Assembly: GCA_030142905.1 (NCBI GenBank)
Contig: JASJOG010000048.1
Coordinates: 1,845,501-1,909,500 of the forward strand
DNA: 64,000 nucleotides
Reading direction: 5' to 3'
Source: Heliopora coerulea
Lineage: Eukaryota; Cnidaria; Anthozoa; Scleralcyonacea; Helioporidae
Position numbers and translations under genes: made by a program. Of the stretch, positions 1 to 9,182 are shown piece by piece. The notes below the pieces were generated by a model that did no database searches, was not told the origin of the DNA, and saw only the letters and a program-made list of their open reading frames with translations. Every line of letters starts with the position of its first letter. Positions within the stretch are counted from its first letter, which is position 1.

Positions 1-224
1 TAGTGGGTGGCAACGGAATATAAACAGGATCAACAAAAAAAACAACACCAATTAAGCTTTATCATGTTTGGCGGAAATTTCAGACTAGGAGTTTCCCTTT
101 AAAAATTACGAGGCAAATTAGAACTAGCCACATAATGTAAGTTCATTTGAATAACCCATGCAAAAATTGAACGTTGAAAGTTTTAAAACTGAGAACCAGG
201 TTTAGGGCAAACATTAAACGTGTA

Positions 225-330
225 CGTACGTATGTGTGTATGTATGTATGTATGTATGTATGTATGTATGTATGTATGTATGTATGTATGTACATGTATG
301 TATGTGTGTATGTATGTATGTATGTATTTG
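225..330. repeat. (ATGT)n microsatellite
   Basis: An almost pure tetranucleotide ATGT tract with a few GTGT variants. Reading frames across it on both strands give only Tyr-Val-Cys-Met or Ile-His-Thr-Tyr repeats and are not genes. Confidence 0.95.
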
Positions 331-331
331 C

Positions 332-400
332 AGGAGCCTTGTACGCCCACAACTAGAGTACGCTCCAGCGGCCTGGTATTCAGCGGGTGTTGGTAATATC
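332..400 (+). pseudogene. Jockey/CR1-type LINE fragment (RT C-terminal side)
   Basis: Just after the microsatellite the + strand reads R-S-L-V-R-P-Q-L-E-Y-A-P-A-A-W. This matches the 'SLVRPxLEYA..W' block that follows the reverse transcriptase catalytic core in CR1/Jockey-superfamily LINEs. Similarity stops after about 20 codons. This is a small relic, identified by motif only. Confidence 0.5.
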
Positions 401-531
401 TTTAGATCTAGAAAGGGAACAGGGGTGTGCCACACAGTAACTTAGATAATCTAGTGAAAGTTCCATATAATAATGAACAGAACTTAAGTCAACCGTTGAT
501 TTATGAAAATCAGAAAAAATCTGTAGCATTA

Positions 532-876
532 CACCTTTTGCTGTTTATGACCAGAAAATACACTATCATTAACGCCAACCTCAACCTCCTTAACGCAAAA
601 ATACGTTCATTTTATTCAACTGATATTTACTTGCGTAGATAAGCAACCATTTAGGCAAGATATTTCTCTTGCGTAATTGAAATTTTATTATCCCTAATGT
701 AAAGTAGAATGGTGTTAATGGTCGTTTGTTGGCGCTATAGAATGCCCTTTGATGCAAATGGTTGCGTATCTACGCTAGTGAATGTCAATTGAATAAAATG
801 AATGTGATTTTGCGTTAATGAGTTTGAGATTGGCGTTAATGATAGTATATTTTCAGATAGTGAACAGCAAAAGGTG
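532..876. mobile_element. Foldback MITE with TA target duplication
   Basis: Two arms of about 120 bp at 532-650 and 755-876 are inverted copies of each other. The outer ends read CACCTTTTGCTGTT and its complement AACAGCAAAAGGTG, and each is flanked by TA (530-531 and 877-878). Long terminal inverted repeats, about 345 bp total length, no coding capacity and a TA duplication fit a non-autonomous Tc1/mariner-type element. Superfamily assignment rests on the TA only. Confidence 0.7.
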
Positions 877-1489
877 TACTGGAAAAAAAAATTTATGTGA
901 AACTTAGTAACACTTTTCTTAAAAGCTGTATAAGTCTTACGTACTTATAGGTAGAAAGACGTTATTGAATCGATTCTTTGGTGCACTAACGTAATAAAAC
1001 TTGAACATAAAAGTGGAGTGCTGCGTAGGCAGTGTGGAAATCGAAGTGAAATAATCAGAAAGGTTTGAATACTGCCGAAATGTGAGAGTAGTTATCTAAC
1101 GTTTCGAGCGAAGGCCCTTCGTCAGAGAGAAAAAACATTTCAAAAACAAAAGAAAAAACAGAGAAAAATCAAAAACATTATAAAACTTTAACATATTTGT
1201 CTTAAAGCGTAAATTGGCTCAAATTGGTTTAGAATCACGAAGGATTAATTAGAAAGGTTACAATTGACATGTTAAAAAATGTCAATATCAGTAAACAATA
1301 AAAGACCTCTCCTCTATAATACAGTATGACATGAAAATGTTAAGTTAGGGTGGACGTTGTGTATATAGTCTTCACCTGACTTTCTAATTATTCTCAAGTA
1401 TTCTATGTTTGCATGTATTTATGTTTGCATACAACATCTGTGCATATGTGTGTGTGTTTTATAATGTTTTTGCCATCTACCCGTTTTAG
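877..1489. other. Non-coding NELFA intron sequence
   Basis: No exon or ORF is supportable here. The stretch contains one degenerate hammerhead-like/PLE-terminal motif on the - strand at about 1095-1125, of the form CTGACGA ... CGAAACGTTA, and otherwise AT-rich unique sequence. Confidence 0.5.
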
Positions 1490-1593
1490 CCGACTTAGAC
1501 CTGTTAGAGGAAGAAAAAAAGAAAAAAGATTTAGTAAAAACTCAGGAAACAGCAACACCTGAATATGCAATTGGACTAACAACACCCCCCGAG
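1490..1593 (+). CDS. NELFA: NELFA internal exon
   Basis: This is an internal exon of negative elongation factor A, the NELF complex subunit that contacts RNA polymerase II during promoter-proximal pausing in the nucleus. A polypyrimidine/CCGTTTTAG acceptor precedes it and GAG|GTGAGG is the donor. It enters at phase 1 (two leading bases) and leaves at phase 0. The translation is a charged Glu/Lys stretch followed by A-T-P-E-Y-A-I-G-L, which corresponds to the conserved 'ATPDYAAGL' block of the NELFA central region. Exons for the N-terminal helical domain must lie left of the window, since none is seen before this one. The call depends on the three downstream exons that match NELFA more strongly. 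Confidence 0.75.
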
Positions 1594-2291
1594 GTGAGGC
1601 AGCGTTTCTAAGTTTACCGTCTTTTTTTACATTGAAGTATCTTAATTTTTGTTACTGTTCCAGAAAATAGAAAATGTCTGTTTATTTCAAGAGCAAGTCT
1701 GTGCAGGAAAAGTGCTACCATGCTGACTTTGAATCAAAGTATGGACGATCTCATAGCATTTACGTGATTTTTATCGAAAGAAACTGTGAAACAGAAAGCT
1801 CATAAGGTTAAAAAATGCAACCGAGGAGGCATCAACAGGAGTGCACCTAGCGGGGGGTAGGAGTACCTTATCCCCAAAATAGCAAGAAAAACATTTATGT
1901 TTCGCTAAAATAAAATGAAAACTTATTCTTTAGGTCGATGAAACACGCTGGGTTGTTCAGTAAAATACGCTAAGATCATGGGAAGCCCAAGCGTTGGTTT
2001 CGGAAATCGTTTTTGCGAGGTTAGGGCTTGATGAACGTTGATCGGTCATCTAAGATATCTCCAAGCTCCCACATCTACCACACATATCGACTTAATATCA
2101 TTATTAACACATCGTGGTTTCCACTTAGGCAGCATATATGTCGAACTTGCACCTTAGCTCGCCATCTAAGTCTCGGTAGCTCAATGGTCAGAGCGTCTCA
2201 TCGGTCATCAGCAGGGGTTAAAAAATTATAGTACGGACTTACGATTGTACGTTGAAGTTAGCTTGGCGTACAAAAAATATCAAGAAAGACG

Positions 2292-2499
2292 TACGATGTC
2301 GTTCAACACCTTCGTATTTCCTTCACAGACGACGAAAAATGAACGTTCGTCGTGGATGACCGTGTTTGATTTTAAGGTTTGGTCGAGATTATTTACGGGA
2401 GAAGACGCAGCGTTCGGCTACATGGAAATCGAAAATCTCGCTGATTACTACCGTGAACGTGGCTTCTTAAAAGATGACGAAGCCTCCGCAATCCTTTAA
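2292..2499 (+). CDS. Unidentified reading frame inside the hAT element
   Basis: A 68-codon open frame begins ATG-TCG-TTC-AAC and ends TAA at 2497-2499. It is rich in aromatic and acidic residues (WSRLFTGEDAAFGYMEIENL in the middle), unlike a microsatellite frame. I do not recognise it as part of a hAT transposase, zinc finger or BED domain. It could be a degraded transposase segment or captured host exon sequence. There is no clear splice site, so it may not be expressed. Confidence 0.3.
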
Positions 2500-2581
2500 G
2501 AATAACCTTTACTCCGTAGTCGAATTCTTCCACTTCGCACACAAAGTTTACTGGATGTCTACTGCGACCTCATGTTAGAGA

Positions 2582-2890
2582 ATGACGAAGAAATTCTTAG
2601 TCAAGTTCATGGCTACTATATCTCCTAGCACTGCTGCCTATGAACGGGTTTTTTCTGCAATGAATCGAGAAAAAAACAGTTTGCGTACATCGCTTAGTGA
2701 TGCAAGGTTTCAAGATATTTTACGTATTTGTATAAATGGAGTCTCCCTCGATGAGTTTGATAGCGAATTAGCTATTGATCAGTGGTTGTCGATGGCAAAG
2801 AAACGCCATTTAAAAGGACATAAGCTGACAGGTCCGCGAGTGCCACAGAATAACCCGTCAAAGGAAAAACGGCAAGTGAAGATGATGTAG
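2582..2890 (+). pseudogene. hAT transposase C-terminal dimerisation region
   Basis: The 102-codon frame contains ATISPSTAAYERVFSAMNR, then LRTSLSDARFQDILRICING, and later D-Q-W-L. These are the hallmarks of the hAT dimerisation domain ('STAxxERxFSxxNxIK..LR..L....L..Ll.I..N'). This is the C-terminal part of a transposase that is normally 500-700 residues; BED finger and catalytic region are absent. It ends in a basic tail. Position inside the TIRs at 2212-3075 agrees with its being element-encoded. It is probably non-functional because it is truncated. Confidence 0.85.
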
Positions 2891-3166
2891 AGGTGGAAAT
2901 ATTAAACGAACGTGTCACCTTAGATTAATAATACTAACGGTATTTAATAAATATACAGATTTTTACCTTGGAAACTGACTTAGATTTCGTACTTGAACAT
3001 CGATGGAGCGTACGCCAGCTTAGCTACTGAACGCACGATCTCGTATTCTTTTTCTGAAACATTTTTTAACCCCTGATCAGAAGGTTGCAGTTTCAATCCC
3101 CGTCTGCGGCTCAGAAATCGTTTTTGTGAGTTAAGGGCTTGACGAACGTTCATCGATCATCTAAGA

Positions 3167-3781
3167 CAGTGGTTCCCAACCTGGGGTCCGCGGACCCCTT
3201 GGGGGTTCGCAAACAATTTTTGGTGGTCCGCCGAGACTAAGGGGTCCGCCGGGGGTCCGCGCAAAAGGGACGGGGTCTGCAGAAGGCAACTATTTTTTTT
3301 TTGCAAATGACTACCTGCAATATTGGTTCAACTATTTTTGATTGCAAACTACCACTCAATATCGCAAATTCCGAGGGGTGTAAGTGTAACATAAGAACTC
3401 GTAATTTTGAGGTTTTAACAGGTCACACCTTAATCTCATGTTACATGCAATCACGCTTCGCCTGTTCACCCCGAGCTTTGTTCGTACAGGAAAAGTTCTC
3501 CAGCGTTTATCTGCTCATAAATTAATCATGAGTTCGAAACGATCTGCCGCTGGACCCCTGGGAAGATTAAATTGCGAGGATACAATGTTGAGTACTTAAA
3601 ACGTGGTTTTATTCCATGCCAAACTGAGCAAAGCAAACCTGAATGCATCTTTTGAGGAGAGGTTTTAAGCAATGAAGCAATGAAACCGGAGAAGCTGCAG
3701 TTTCAGTTGGGAAGGGGGTCCGCCGAGCTTTTTTAAAATCAGTGAAGGGGTCCCTGGGAAGCAAAAGGTTGGGAACCACTG
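3167..3781. mobile_element. Non-autonomous hAT (MITE), 8-bp target duplication
   Basis: The terminal inverted repeat CAGTGGTTCCCAACCT is at 3167-3182 and its exact complement AGGTTGGGAACCACTG at 3766-3781. The 8-bp duplication ATCTAAGA flanks it at 3159-3166 and 3782-3789. It is 615 bp long with no transposase-like frame. Subterminal sequence is rich in GGGGTCCGC blocks. It is inserted in the SINE already split by the element at 2212-3075. Confidence 0.92.
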
Positions 3782-4669
3782 ATCTAAGATATTTCCGAGC
3801 TCCCACATCTACCACATAAATCGACAAAACAGGCTAAGTTGGTCGATAAGAGGCGACGAACTGCGACATCATCCCAAGTTAAAACGGCTACGATACGTCT
3901 CTCGGTAGCACGTGCATACATACGACATTTAAGCACGAATCGATGATGTGCCAGAAATCGTACAAGTCAGAAAATTGAGCTATTAAGATATCTAATACAA
4001 ATCAAACAGTTCGTTAATAAGGTGCAAAAGCACGTGCACAAGAGTACTTAGTCAGGCTTTTTATCTCGACGAAAACGTGCGAAAAAGTCTTTCTTGGTTT
4101 CTGACTGAATGAAACCTTTTTTCACACGCGAAAAATTCGTTTGCAGTTTCTGGTTGGCTGGGGAATCTCCGAATGGCTTTTTCACACAATTTTTCCGTTA
4201 AATATCAGTGTGTATGAAATAGTCCGAGCATCTTATATTATCTTACTCTGAATAACGGCAAACGATTTTACTCTGGTTAACCCCAGACGATTTATTTATT
4301 TGTTTGTTTGTTTGTTTATTGATTTATTTGTTTAATAATATTTAGGCACGGTAGCCCATCAACCACCCCTAGCTAATTCCAATAATAGTTTTTAAAATAA
4401 AAATGTTGCTTTTCCTGGGGCCATGTTGAAGAAAAGTGATGTAGAAAATATAAATGAATAAACTAATTAATTTACTTCTTAACTGAAGTACTGGTATACA
4501 TTCGGTAAAAATGTATCTCTATTTTAAGTTTTTATATCTAAAAATGAGTTAAAATACAGTATTAAAATTTAAAATCAGTTCAAAATCGTTGAAATCAATA
4601 AAAATGTTGAAAATCGTTAAAAACTTTATATTATTTAGGTATTACCCGCGATGTATGATTGATTCTCGA

Positions 4670-5060
4670 TTGTAAAAATTGTTTATTCCAGAGCTTGGCA
4701 CGTGAATAACTAAAACTCATCATCATCGGATTTGTCTTTGGTTTCGATAGCGCCAGTACATGATTGTTGTTTCTTAGTTTATATCTCTTATTAGTAAAAG
4801 TTTTAAACATTTCAGATATATTGTGGGGGTATTTACCTCCTAACGCCTTGTTAACAAGATTGATGGTTTGTTGTTCTCTTCTCTCTTTGAGAGTTTCCCA
4901 GTTCAGTTTTTCTTAAGATATCAGTTGAACGATATCATATGTGTCACCAGTTATAACCCTAGCAGCTCTAGTTTGGAGTTCTTGCATTTTATCTCGCAGT
5001 GATTTATTGCAATTCCCCCAAACAAGTGAGCAATAGTCAAAGTAAAGTAGTACTAATGAA
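4670..5060 (-). pseudogene. CR1/L2-like LINE, 3' coding fragment
   Basis: Read on the - strand, this gives L-L-Y-F-D-Y-C-S-L-V-W-G-N followed by QELQTRAARVITGDTYD, then LNWETLKERR, and a distal K-L-W-N. That order is the post-RT thumb/C-terminal region of CR1/L2-type LINEs. One in-frame stop lies between the two blocks. 5' truncation is typical of LINE insertion. Confidence 0.75.
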
Positions 5061-5158
5061 TTATACCGTTATACGCTTTTACTCCGTAAGGCGAGACTTC
5101 CTGCCGGGAAAAGTGTTCAAGTAACCTCAATGCAATTAACTGTGTTGTTGACATTTAG

Positions 5159-5316
5159 GTATCCCAGACAACTTCAAGTGCGACGCTTTCCACAACCATC
5201 ACTCCTTCGTACGCTTCGATGGCTGGACTTACGAAGCTGCCGCACTTTCCTTCAACAACAAAACCAGATCCAACCCCGTTAGACACGTCTCTATCGTCGA
5301 GTTCTGCCAACTTTAA
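5159..5316 (+). CDS. Candidate terminal exon of an unidentified gene
   Basis: A TTGACATTTAG acceptor precedes 52 codons that end in TAA at 5314-5316. The translation includes DNFKCDAFHNHHSFVRFDGW, then TYEAAALSFNN, and ends with VEFCQL. Codons end in C far more often than in the surrounding AT-rich DNA, suggesting real coding selection or recent transfer. I do not recognise the family. It lies within a NELFA intron, next to a CR1 fragment, and no upstream partner exon was found, so it may be an orphan gene fragment. Confidence 0.3.
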
Positions 5317-5723
5317 TCAAGAATTACAAGTATGGGATATTTTAATACTGTGAAATAACTTATTACTCTTTTCTGTCTGCACTTGACTTCTTAATTTTAT
5401 CCAGGTTAACGCCAAACCATTTAACTCGTCTAGGGGATAAGTCTCGGATCGAAAAATGTCAAGCCCCAGTCAAGCAATACTGTTTGATCAAGTGTGACAG
5501 CCGATCCCTGCTACAGACTTTTGTTAGGTTTGAACCCATTAAAATTTTAATGCCAGGAAATGAAATTATACGTTCCGATTTAATTTTGTGACAGCTGATG
5601 AGCGGTGATGTGCTCGTAGTTTGTCGTAAAAGGTGTAGCTTTGCAGCCTGTTGTTAGTTGGATGTTGAAGACGGTTCTTTGATGAGGAGAGCGGATTGAC
5701 CAAAAGTTCTACCCATGACCTCC

Positions 5724-5726
<3 letters not shown>

Positions 5727-5760
<34 letters not shown>

Positions 5761-5772
5761 TATATATATATG

Positions 5773-5803
<31 letters not shown>

Positions 5804-5816
5804 GTATATATATATA
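5727..5816. repeat. (TA)n microsatellite
   Basis: A TA dinucleotide tract interspersed with ATGTATA variants. Frames on both strands are Tyr-Ile repeats. Confidence 0.95.
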
Positions 5817-5866
5817 CACGGATTATATGCCTATATAATGTAGGCTTCTCCATCCTGCTCGTCTGC

Positions 5867-5912
5867 ACTGCACTGATGAGGCCCAGTAGGCCGAAGCGGT
5901 TCCGTCTGTAGT
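5867..5912 (+). ncRNA. Hammerhead ribozyme candidate (type I)
   Basis: All core parts are present in order. Stem I 5' strand ACTGCA is at 5867-5872 and CTGATGA at 5873-5879. Stem II GGCC/CAGTA loop/GGCC is at 5880-5892 and GAA at 5893-5895. A short stem III G-C-G with tetraloop is at 5896-5905, with the cleavage triplet GTC ending at 5906. The stem I 3' strand TGTAGT at 5907-5912 pairs over 6 bp. One departure is a G-U in place of the usual A15.1-U16.1 pair. PLEs are known to carry hammerheads, and a PLE coding fragment lies 0.5 kb downstream. Confidence 0.7.
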
Positions 5913-5994
5913 TATATATATATATATACGACTATTCCTATTTACATAGGTTGTGACGTTAATTGATAAGGTGTTTCGTTACATGGCGGCACCT

Positions 5995-6456
5995 TGAGAA
6001 AAGTTCGGTTCGCCTGTTTAATAAGTTATAATGTTTTCCTTTTGTCATTAGGAGCTTTTCTTCAAGGCACAAATTGTATCGCTTCGAAAGGAAAACATTA
6101 TATTTATATATGAAGAGAGGATTTTGATACGATCATAATTATATATACGAAAACTCTGACTGCCCCAGCCGGGAATCGAACCCAAGGTCTCCGAATCTAC
6201 GTATCGGTGCTCTGACCTCTGAGCTACTGAGACACGGCTAGGACAGTCAGAAATTTTCATATATATTGAATTGGCCACCATTCTAAATTCTCAATTCTCA
6301 ATTCTCTATCCGAAGACATCTCATCTTCACAACGTACAGTGGAACCTCTCAGGCGACTTCCTTAAGTAGCGGAGTGATACACGACTCTTGTATACAGGAG
6401 GCTTTAAAAAAAAAACAAACATATCTTATTAAACAGGCGAACCGAACTTTTTTCTC
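5995..6456. mobile_element. Insertion bounded by about 30-bp inverted repeats
   Basis: GAGAAAAGTTCGGTTCGCCTG...AATAAG at 5995-6024 is mirrored at 6425-6456 (CTTATTAAACAGGCGAACCG...). An inner hairpin of AATGTTTTCCTTT flanks 6030-6100. It encloses a tRNA-derived SINE and abuts the readable PLE frame, which starts immediately after it. It could be a MITE or inverted PLE terminal repeats. Confidence 0.5.
6150..6245 (-). repeat. tRNA-derived SINE
   Basis: On the - strand a TAGCTCAGAGGTCAGAGCA A box is followed by a GGTTCGATTCCCGGCTGG B box, spaced as in tRNA promoters. The acceptor ends do not form a proper 7-bp stem, so this is a SINE head rather than a tRNA gene. Confidence 0.75.
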
Positions 6457-6953
6457 ATTCTAATCGGAATGAAACTACGACGAACAGAGCGTATTTTAAG
6501 TTACCGTACATTGGAACGTACTCATCAATTACTCGAAAGAAACTACGAAACATAATTCGCAGCTACTGCAACAATACCGATATAAAACTTGTTTTTTCGG
6601 CCATGAAAATAAGCAGATTGTTCAGCAACAAGGAAAAAGTTCCAAATTCCTTGAAGTCTCGTGTCATCTACTTATTTCAATGCGTAGGCTGTAAGGCACG
6701 TTACATAGGAGAAACCAACAGGCACCTCCAAACAAGAATTAATGAGCACCTTCAAGTCGTCAGGAACTCTCAAATGTTCAAACATCTTAAAACCTCGGAT
6801 AATTGTAAACATCCCTGTAACTCTACTTGCTTCAAAATTCTGGACACTGCCTCAAACAAATACCAACATAACTTAAAAGAAGGATACTACATTCTACATA
6901 AACCGGAACTCAACAAACAACAGGATCATGTCATCTTAAACTTATCTTTATAA
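6457..6953 (+). pseudogene. Penelope-like element C-terminus with GIY-YIG nuclease
   Basis: The + strand reads YFKLPYIGTYSSITRKKLRN, then D-I-K-L-V-F-S and an open frame (6603-6953) with FQCVGCKARYIGETNRHLQT and RINEHLQ. The GIY-YIG elements (Y-I-G-E-T, R, E-H) and the preceding C-x2-C are those of canonical PLE endonuclease domains. The frame runs cleanly to the usual L-N-L-S-L end. The RT domain is missing and upstream sequence is interrupted by the 5995-6456 insertion, so the copy is 5' truncated. The nuclease module looks nearly intact. Confidence 0.9.
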
Positions 6954-7735
6954 TCTCTGTTAATAAATTACCATTATCTCATACAAATTATGATTTACGG
7001 GTAACTTTTCAATGATGTAACTTTAATCCTTATTAATTCGAAATACATTACGCTGTAGCTGACGCAAACCAATTTAGCGCCATCAAATATCATTCAACTG
7101 TCATTACAACAACCTTAATGTAAATTGCTTGATGAAAGAATAAGCTCATTCGGAACCATGTCGCAAATACAGTTTTCAATCAAAACTGTGGTGTTAGTTA
7201 TTGAAATTACTTAATAACGACGGAAGCTCTATCGTAGGCTCTACTTTGGATTTAACAACAATGTTAAAACCCAACTACTGAAAACATGGACAGCTAACGT
7301 TGGTTAACCGTACATTATGTGATAAGTAACATTTAGAAATATTTTGAATTTTCCCTTCACACAACTTTCATATCCGCATTTGAAAAATAGTGATGAATGT
7401 TGGGTCTTTCATAGTCGTTACTCTGTGATTAATATTGATAATCACTTGGTAGGAGAGAAAGTATCTAATGAAACCTCAAGAAAATTCACATGAGCAAACA
7501 TTTGGTTATGTTTCTTTCGTGAAATATCTTAAAGAGCCACCATCTCTTTACACGAGGACGATCGCAACTAGACACTTGCCAATCTTCTGTCCCAGAATTG
7601 TTCTTTCCAAGTGCCCGAGCTTGAAGAACGTGCCCCATTGTAATCTTTCATAAATTTAAGTGGCCTCCCTTAATGATGGCTGCGCGTTGAAAGTGAAGTT
7701 GTGGTGTTAACAAGAAATTATTCATTTCATAACAG

Positions 7736-7966
7736 ATGCACATTGAAAGAGAACGTGAGATTATGAAACGTCAAGCCACTAGTCTTAAGCAACAAGCGAC
7801 AGCAAATACATCAACTACTTTCAAGCCCTCAATTTCCCTTCAGCCACCTGCGGTAGGTACAACACCGTCTGCTTCGGGCGTTGGAGCTGGCCGTAATCTT
7901 GGAACAACACCAAGTACAAATTCATCTAGTGTTTCCAACTTACCTAAAAGAGACCTGAAATTAACG
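7736..7966 (+). CDS. NELFA: NELFA internal exon (linker)
   Basis: TTTCATAACAG is the acceptor and TTAACG|GTAAGG the donor, phase 0 in and 0 out, 77 codons. It begins M-H-I-E-R-E-R-E-I-M-K-R-Q, then becomes a low-complexity Ser/Thr/Pro/Gly linker, and ends P-K-R-D-L-K-L-T. Vertebrate NELFA has an equivalent flexible Pro/Thr-rich linker (the 'tentacle') that touches RNA polymerase II and ends just before 'LTREQM'. The next exon starts with exactly R-E-Q-M. The ATG at the exon start is internal, not an initiator. Confidence 0.88.
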
Positions 7967-8332
7967 GTAAGGTTCAGAAATGTTTCTTCGTTATATGGCT
8001 ATTTGCTGCACTTGTATCTCAGTTTGCAAAGACCTTCATAAAATGTCAGTACTTTGTTTCTCGTTTTGTGCTTTCGCATCATTAATTTGTCTGTTTTTAT
8101 TAAAACTTAATATTTTAACATTGATGACGTGACAAAGTAAACTCTCGTTATCTCAAACAACCAATGACCACTGTTTAATTTCAATGTAGCCGATTGGGAA
8201 TATCTATCTGTAAATATAACTTTCTTGGGATAATTTTTCTCTTCCCCTTTATTTCTATAAACGAGAAGCTTGCGTAAGTATTAACATTCGATAGTCTAAA
8301 TTTTGTTTTCTTTTTTATTGTACTCTGTTTAG

Positions 8333-8432
8333 CGTGAACAAATGTTAGCAGCGCAGGAAATGTTTCGTGGTGCTAATAAAGTTACCAAGCCTGAGAAAGC
8401 TCTTATTCTTGGATTTATGGCTGGCGCCAGAG
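8333..8432 (+). CDS. NELFA: NELFA internal exon (conserved C-terminal block)
   Basis: The acceptor is TACTCTGTTTAG and the donor AGAG|GTAAAC; it enters at phase 0 and leaves at phase 1. The translation includes REQMLAAQEMFRGANKVTKP, then EKALILGFMAGAR. This is the most conserved C-terminal NELFA block and differs from vertebrate NELFA at only a few positions. It secures identification of the locus. The following intron is 7.5 kb and contains an RTE-like LINE and a SINE array. Confidence 0.97.
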
Positions 8433-9031
8433 GTAAACTGGTTAATCTGCCTCAGTAAAAATAGACAAAATTTATCTCACACGATGCTAATGTAATGTCT
8501 GTACCGTTATGAAAATTTCTTGTGAAAAACTTATGGGATTGGAACATTTCCACGTACGAAATATCTAATTCACATGGGAAATTACTTGGGAAATTTTTGG
8601 AAGAGTATGTCAATATAGATCTATTTGTGGTTGTTTCCAAAGATTGTATGCAGCCAAAACTCTAGCTACGACGTACCAGGCGGCGCAATCTATGGCATTT
8701 TTTTAAGATGTTTTCGCATTGATTGTTCTCGCTTGTGAAAAATCTGGAGCGGGCTGTTTGCAACGTTTTAACCACCTTGACCTCTGTTGCTCCTTGTTGC
8801 TACAACGAGCTCATTGCTGCACGGGCAGCCCCAGTGAAGTACCTTCACTACTTATCGTAAAAATTGTTCAAACACACAGCTGGATGTATCGTTCTCAAAC
8901 TCATAAAAAATTCACGAAGAAAAAACAAAAGAAATACATAATTTATCAGTATTTATAAATCGGAGGAATATTACAGCTGAATTTTTCCAACTTTCGGCTG
9001 GATTTTCGCCTCAAATACTGGTTCGTTTGAG
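8433..9031. other. NELFA last intron, left part
   Basis: No exon or recognisable element is supported. Frames here lack splice sites, composition or similarity that would mark them as coding. Confidence 0.5.
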
Positions 9032-9182
9032 AGGTAATTTCAAACACTCGTTTAGTGTTCTTCCTCCAATTTCTAGATACCGAGAAACTCGTTAAAAAAA
9101 CTCGGCTTCGCCTCGTTTTTCAACTCGTTTCTCGGTATCTAGAAATCGGAGGAAGAACACCAACTCGTGCTTGAAATATTAC
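9032..9182. repeat. Palindromic hairpin with CTCGGC..GCCTCG core
   Basis: Near-perfect arms of about 65 bp (for example GTTCTTCCTCC...TCTAGATACCGAG and its complement) flank a central ACTCGGCTTCGCCTCGT. The same core recurs in hairpins at 14650-14790 and 54968-55120. Confidence 0.85.

Larger units (their letters stand above)
2212..3075 (+). mobile_element. hAT-like element with 15-bp TIRs and ATCAG target duplication
   Basis: The ends are perfect 15-bp inverted repeats: CAGGGGTTAAAAAAT at 2212-2226 and its complement at 3061-3075. ATCAG flanks both sides (2207-2211, 3076-3080). The uninterrupted SINE copies at 13-14 kb contain a single ATCAG at this site (GGTCATCAGAAGG), confirming a 5-bp target duplication. 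Classical hAT duplications are 8 bp; I recall some hAT lineages with 5-6 bp. The element encodes only a hAT dimerisation region and an unidentified frame, so it is probably internally deleted. Confidence 0.85.
1995..3835 (+). repeat. tRNA-derived SINE, split by two hAT insertions
   Basis: A SINE copy runs 1995-2206, 3081-3158 and 3790-3835. It carries an A-box-like GGTAGCTCAATGGTCAGAGCG around 2174-2194. Its degenerate B box resumes at about 3080-3100 (GTTTCAATCCCC). The tail (CTTGACGAACGTTCAT, CATCTAAGATAT, CCAAGCTCCCACAT) matches the tandem copies at 13.1-14.1 kb. Removing the two hAT elements and one copy of each target duplication restores a continuous SINE. Confidence 0.85.
1594..7735 (+). 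other. NELFA: NELFA intron filled with nested transposons
   Basis: The two flanking exons are both phase 0 at this junction. The 6.1-kb intron holds a split SINE, two hAT elements, a CR1-like fragment, a PLE fragment, an inverted-repeat insertion and a hammerhead candidate, each listed separately. An additional small NELFA exon inside it cannot be excluded. Confidence 0.6.

Noticed and set aside
143..445. Overlapping Tyr/Val/Cys/Met and His/Thr/Ile repeat frames
   Set aside because: They translate an ATGT microsatellite in several phases. The same applies to frames at 5566-5911, 10409-10597, 14517-14786 and 22426-22679.
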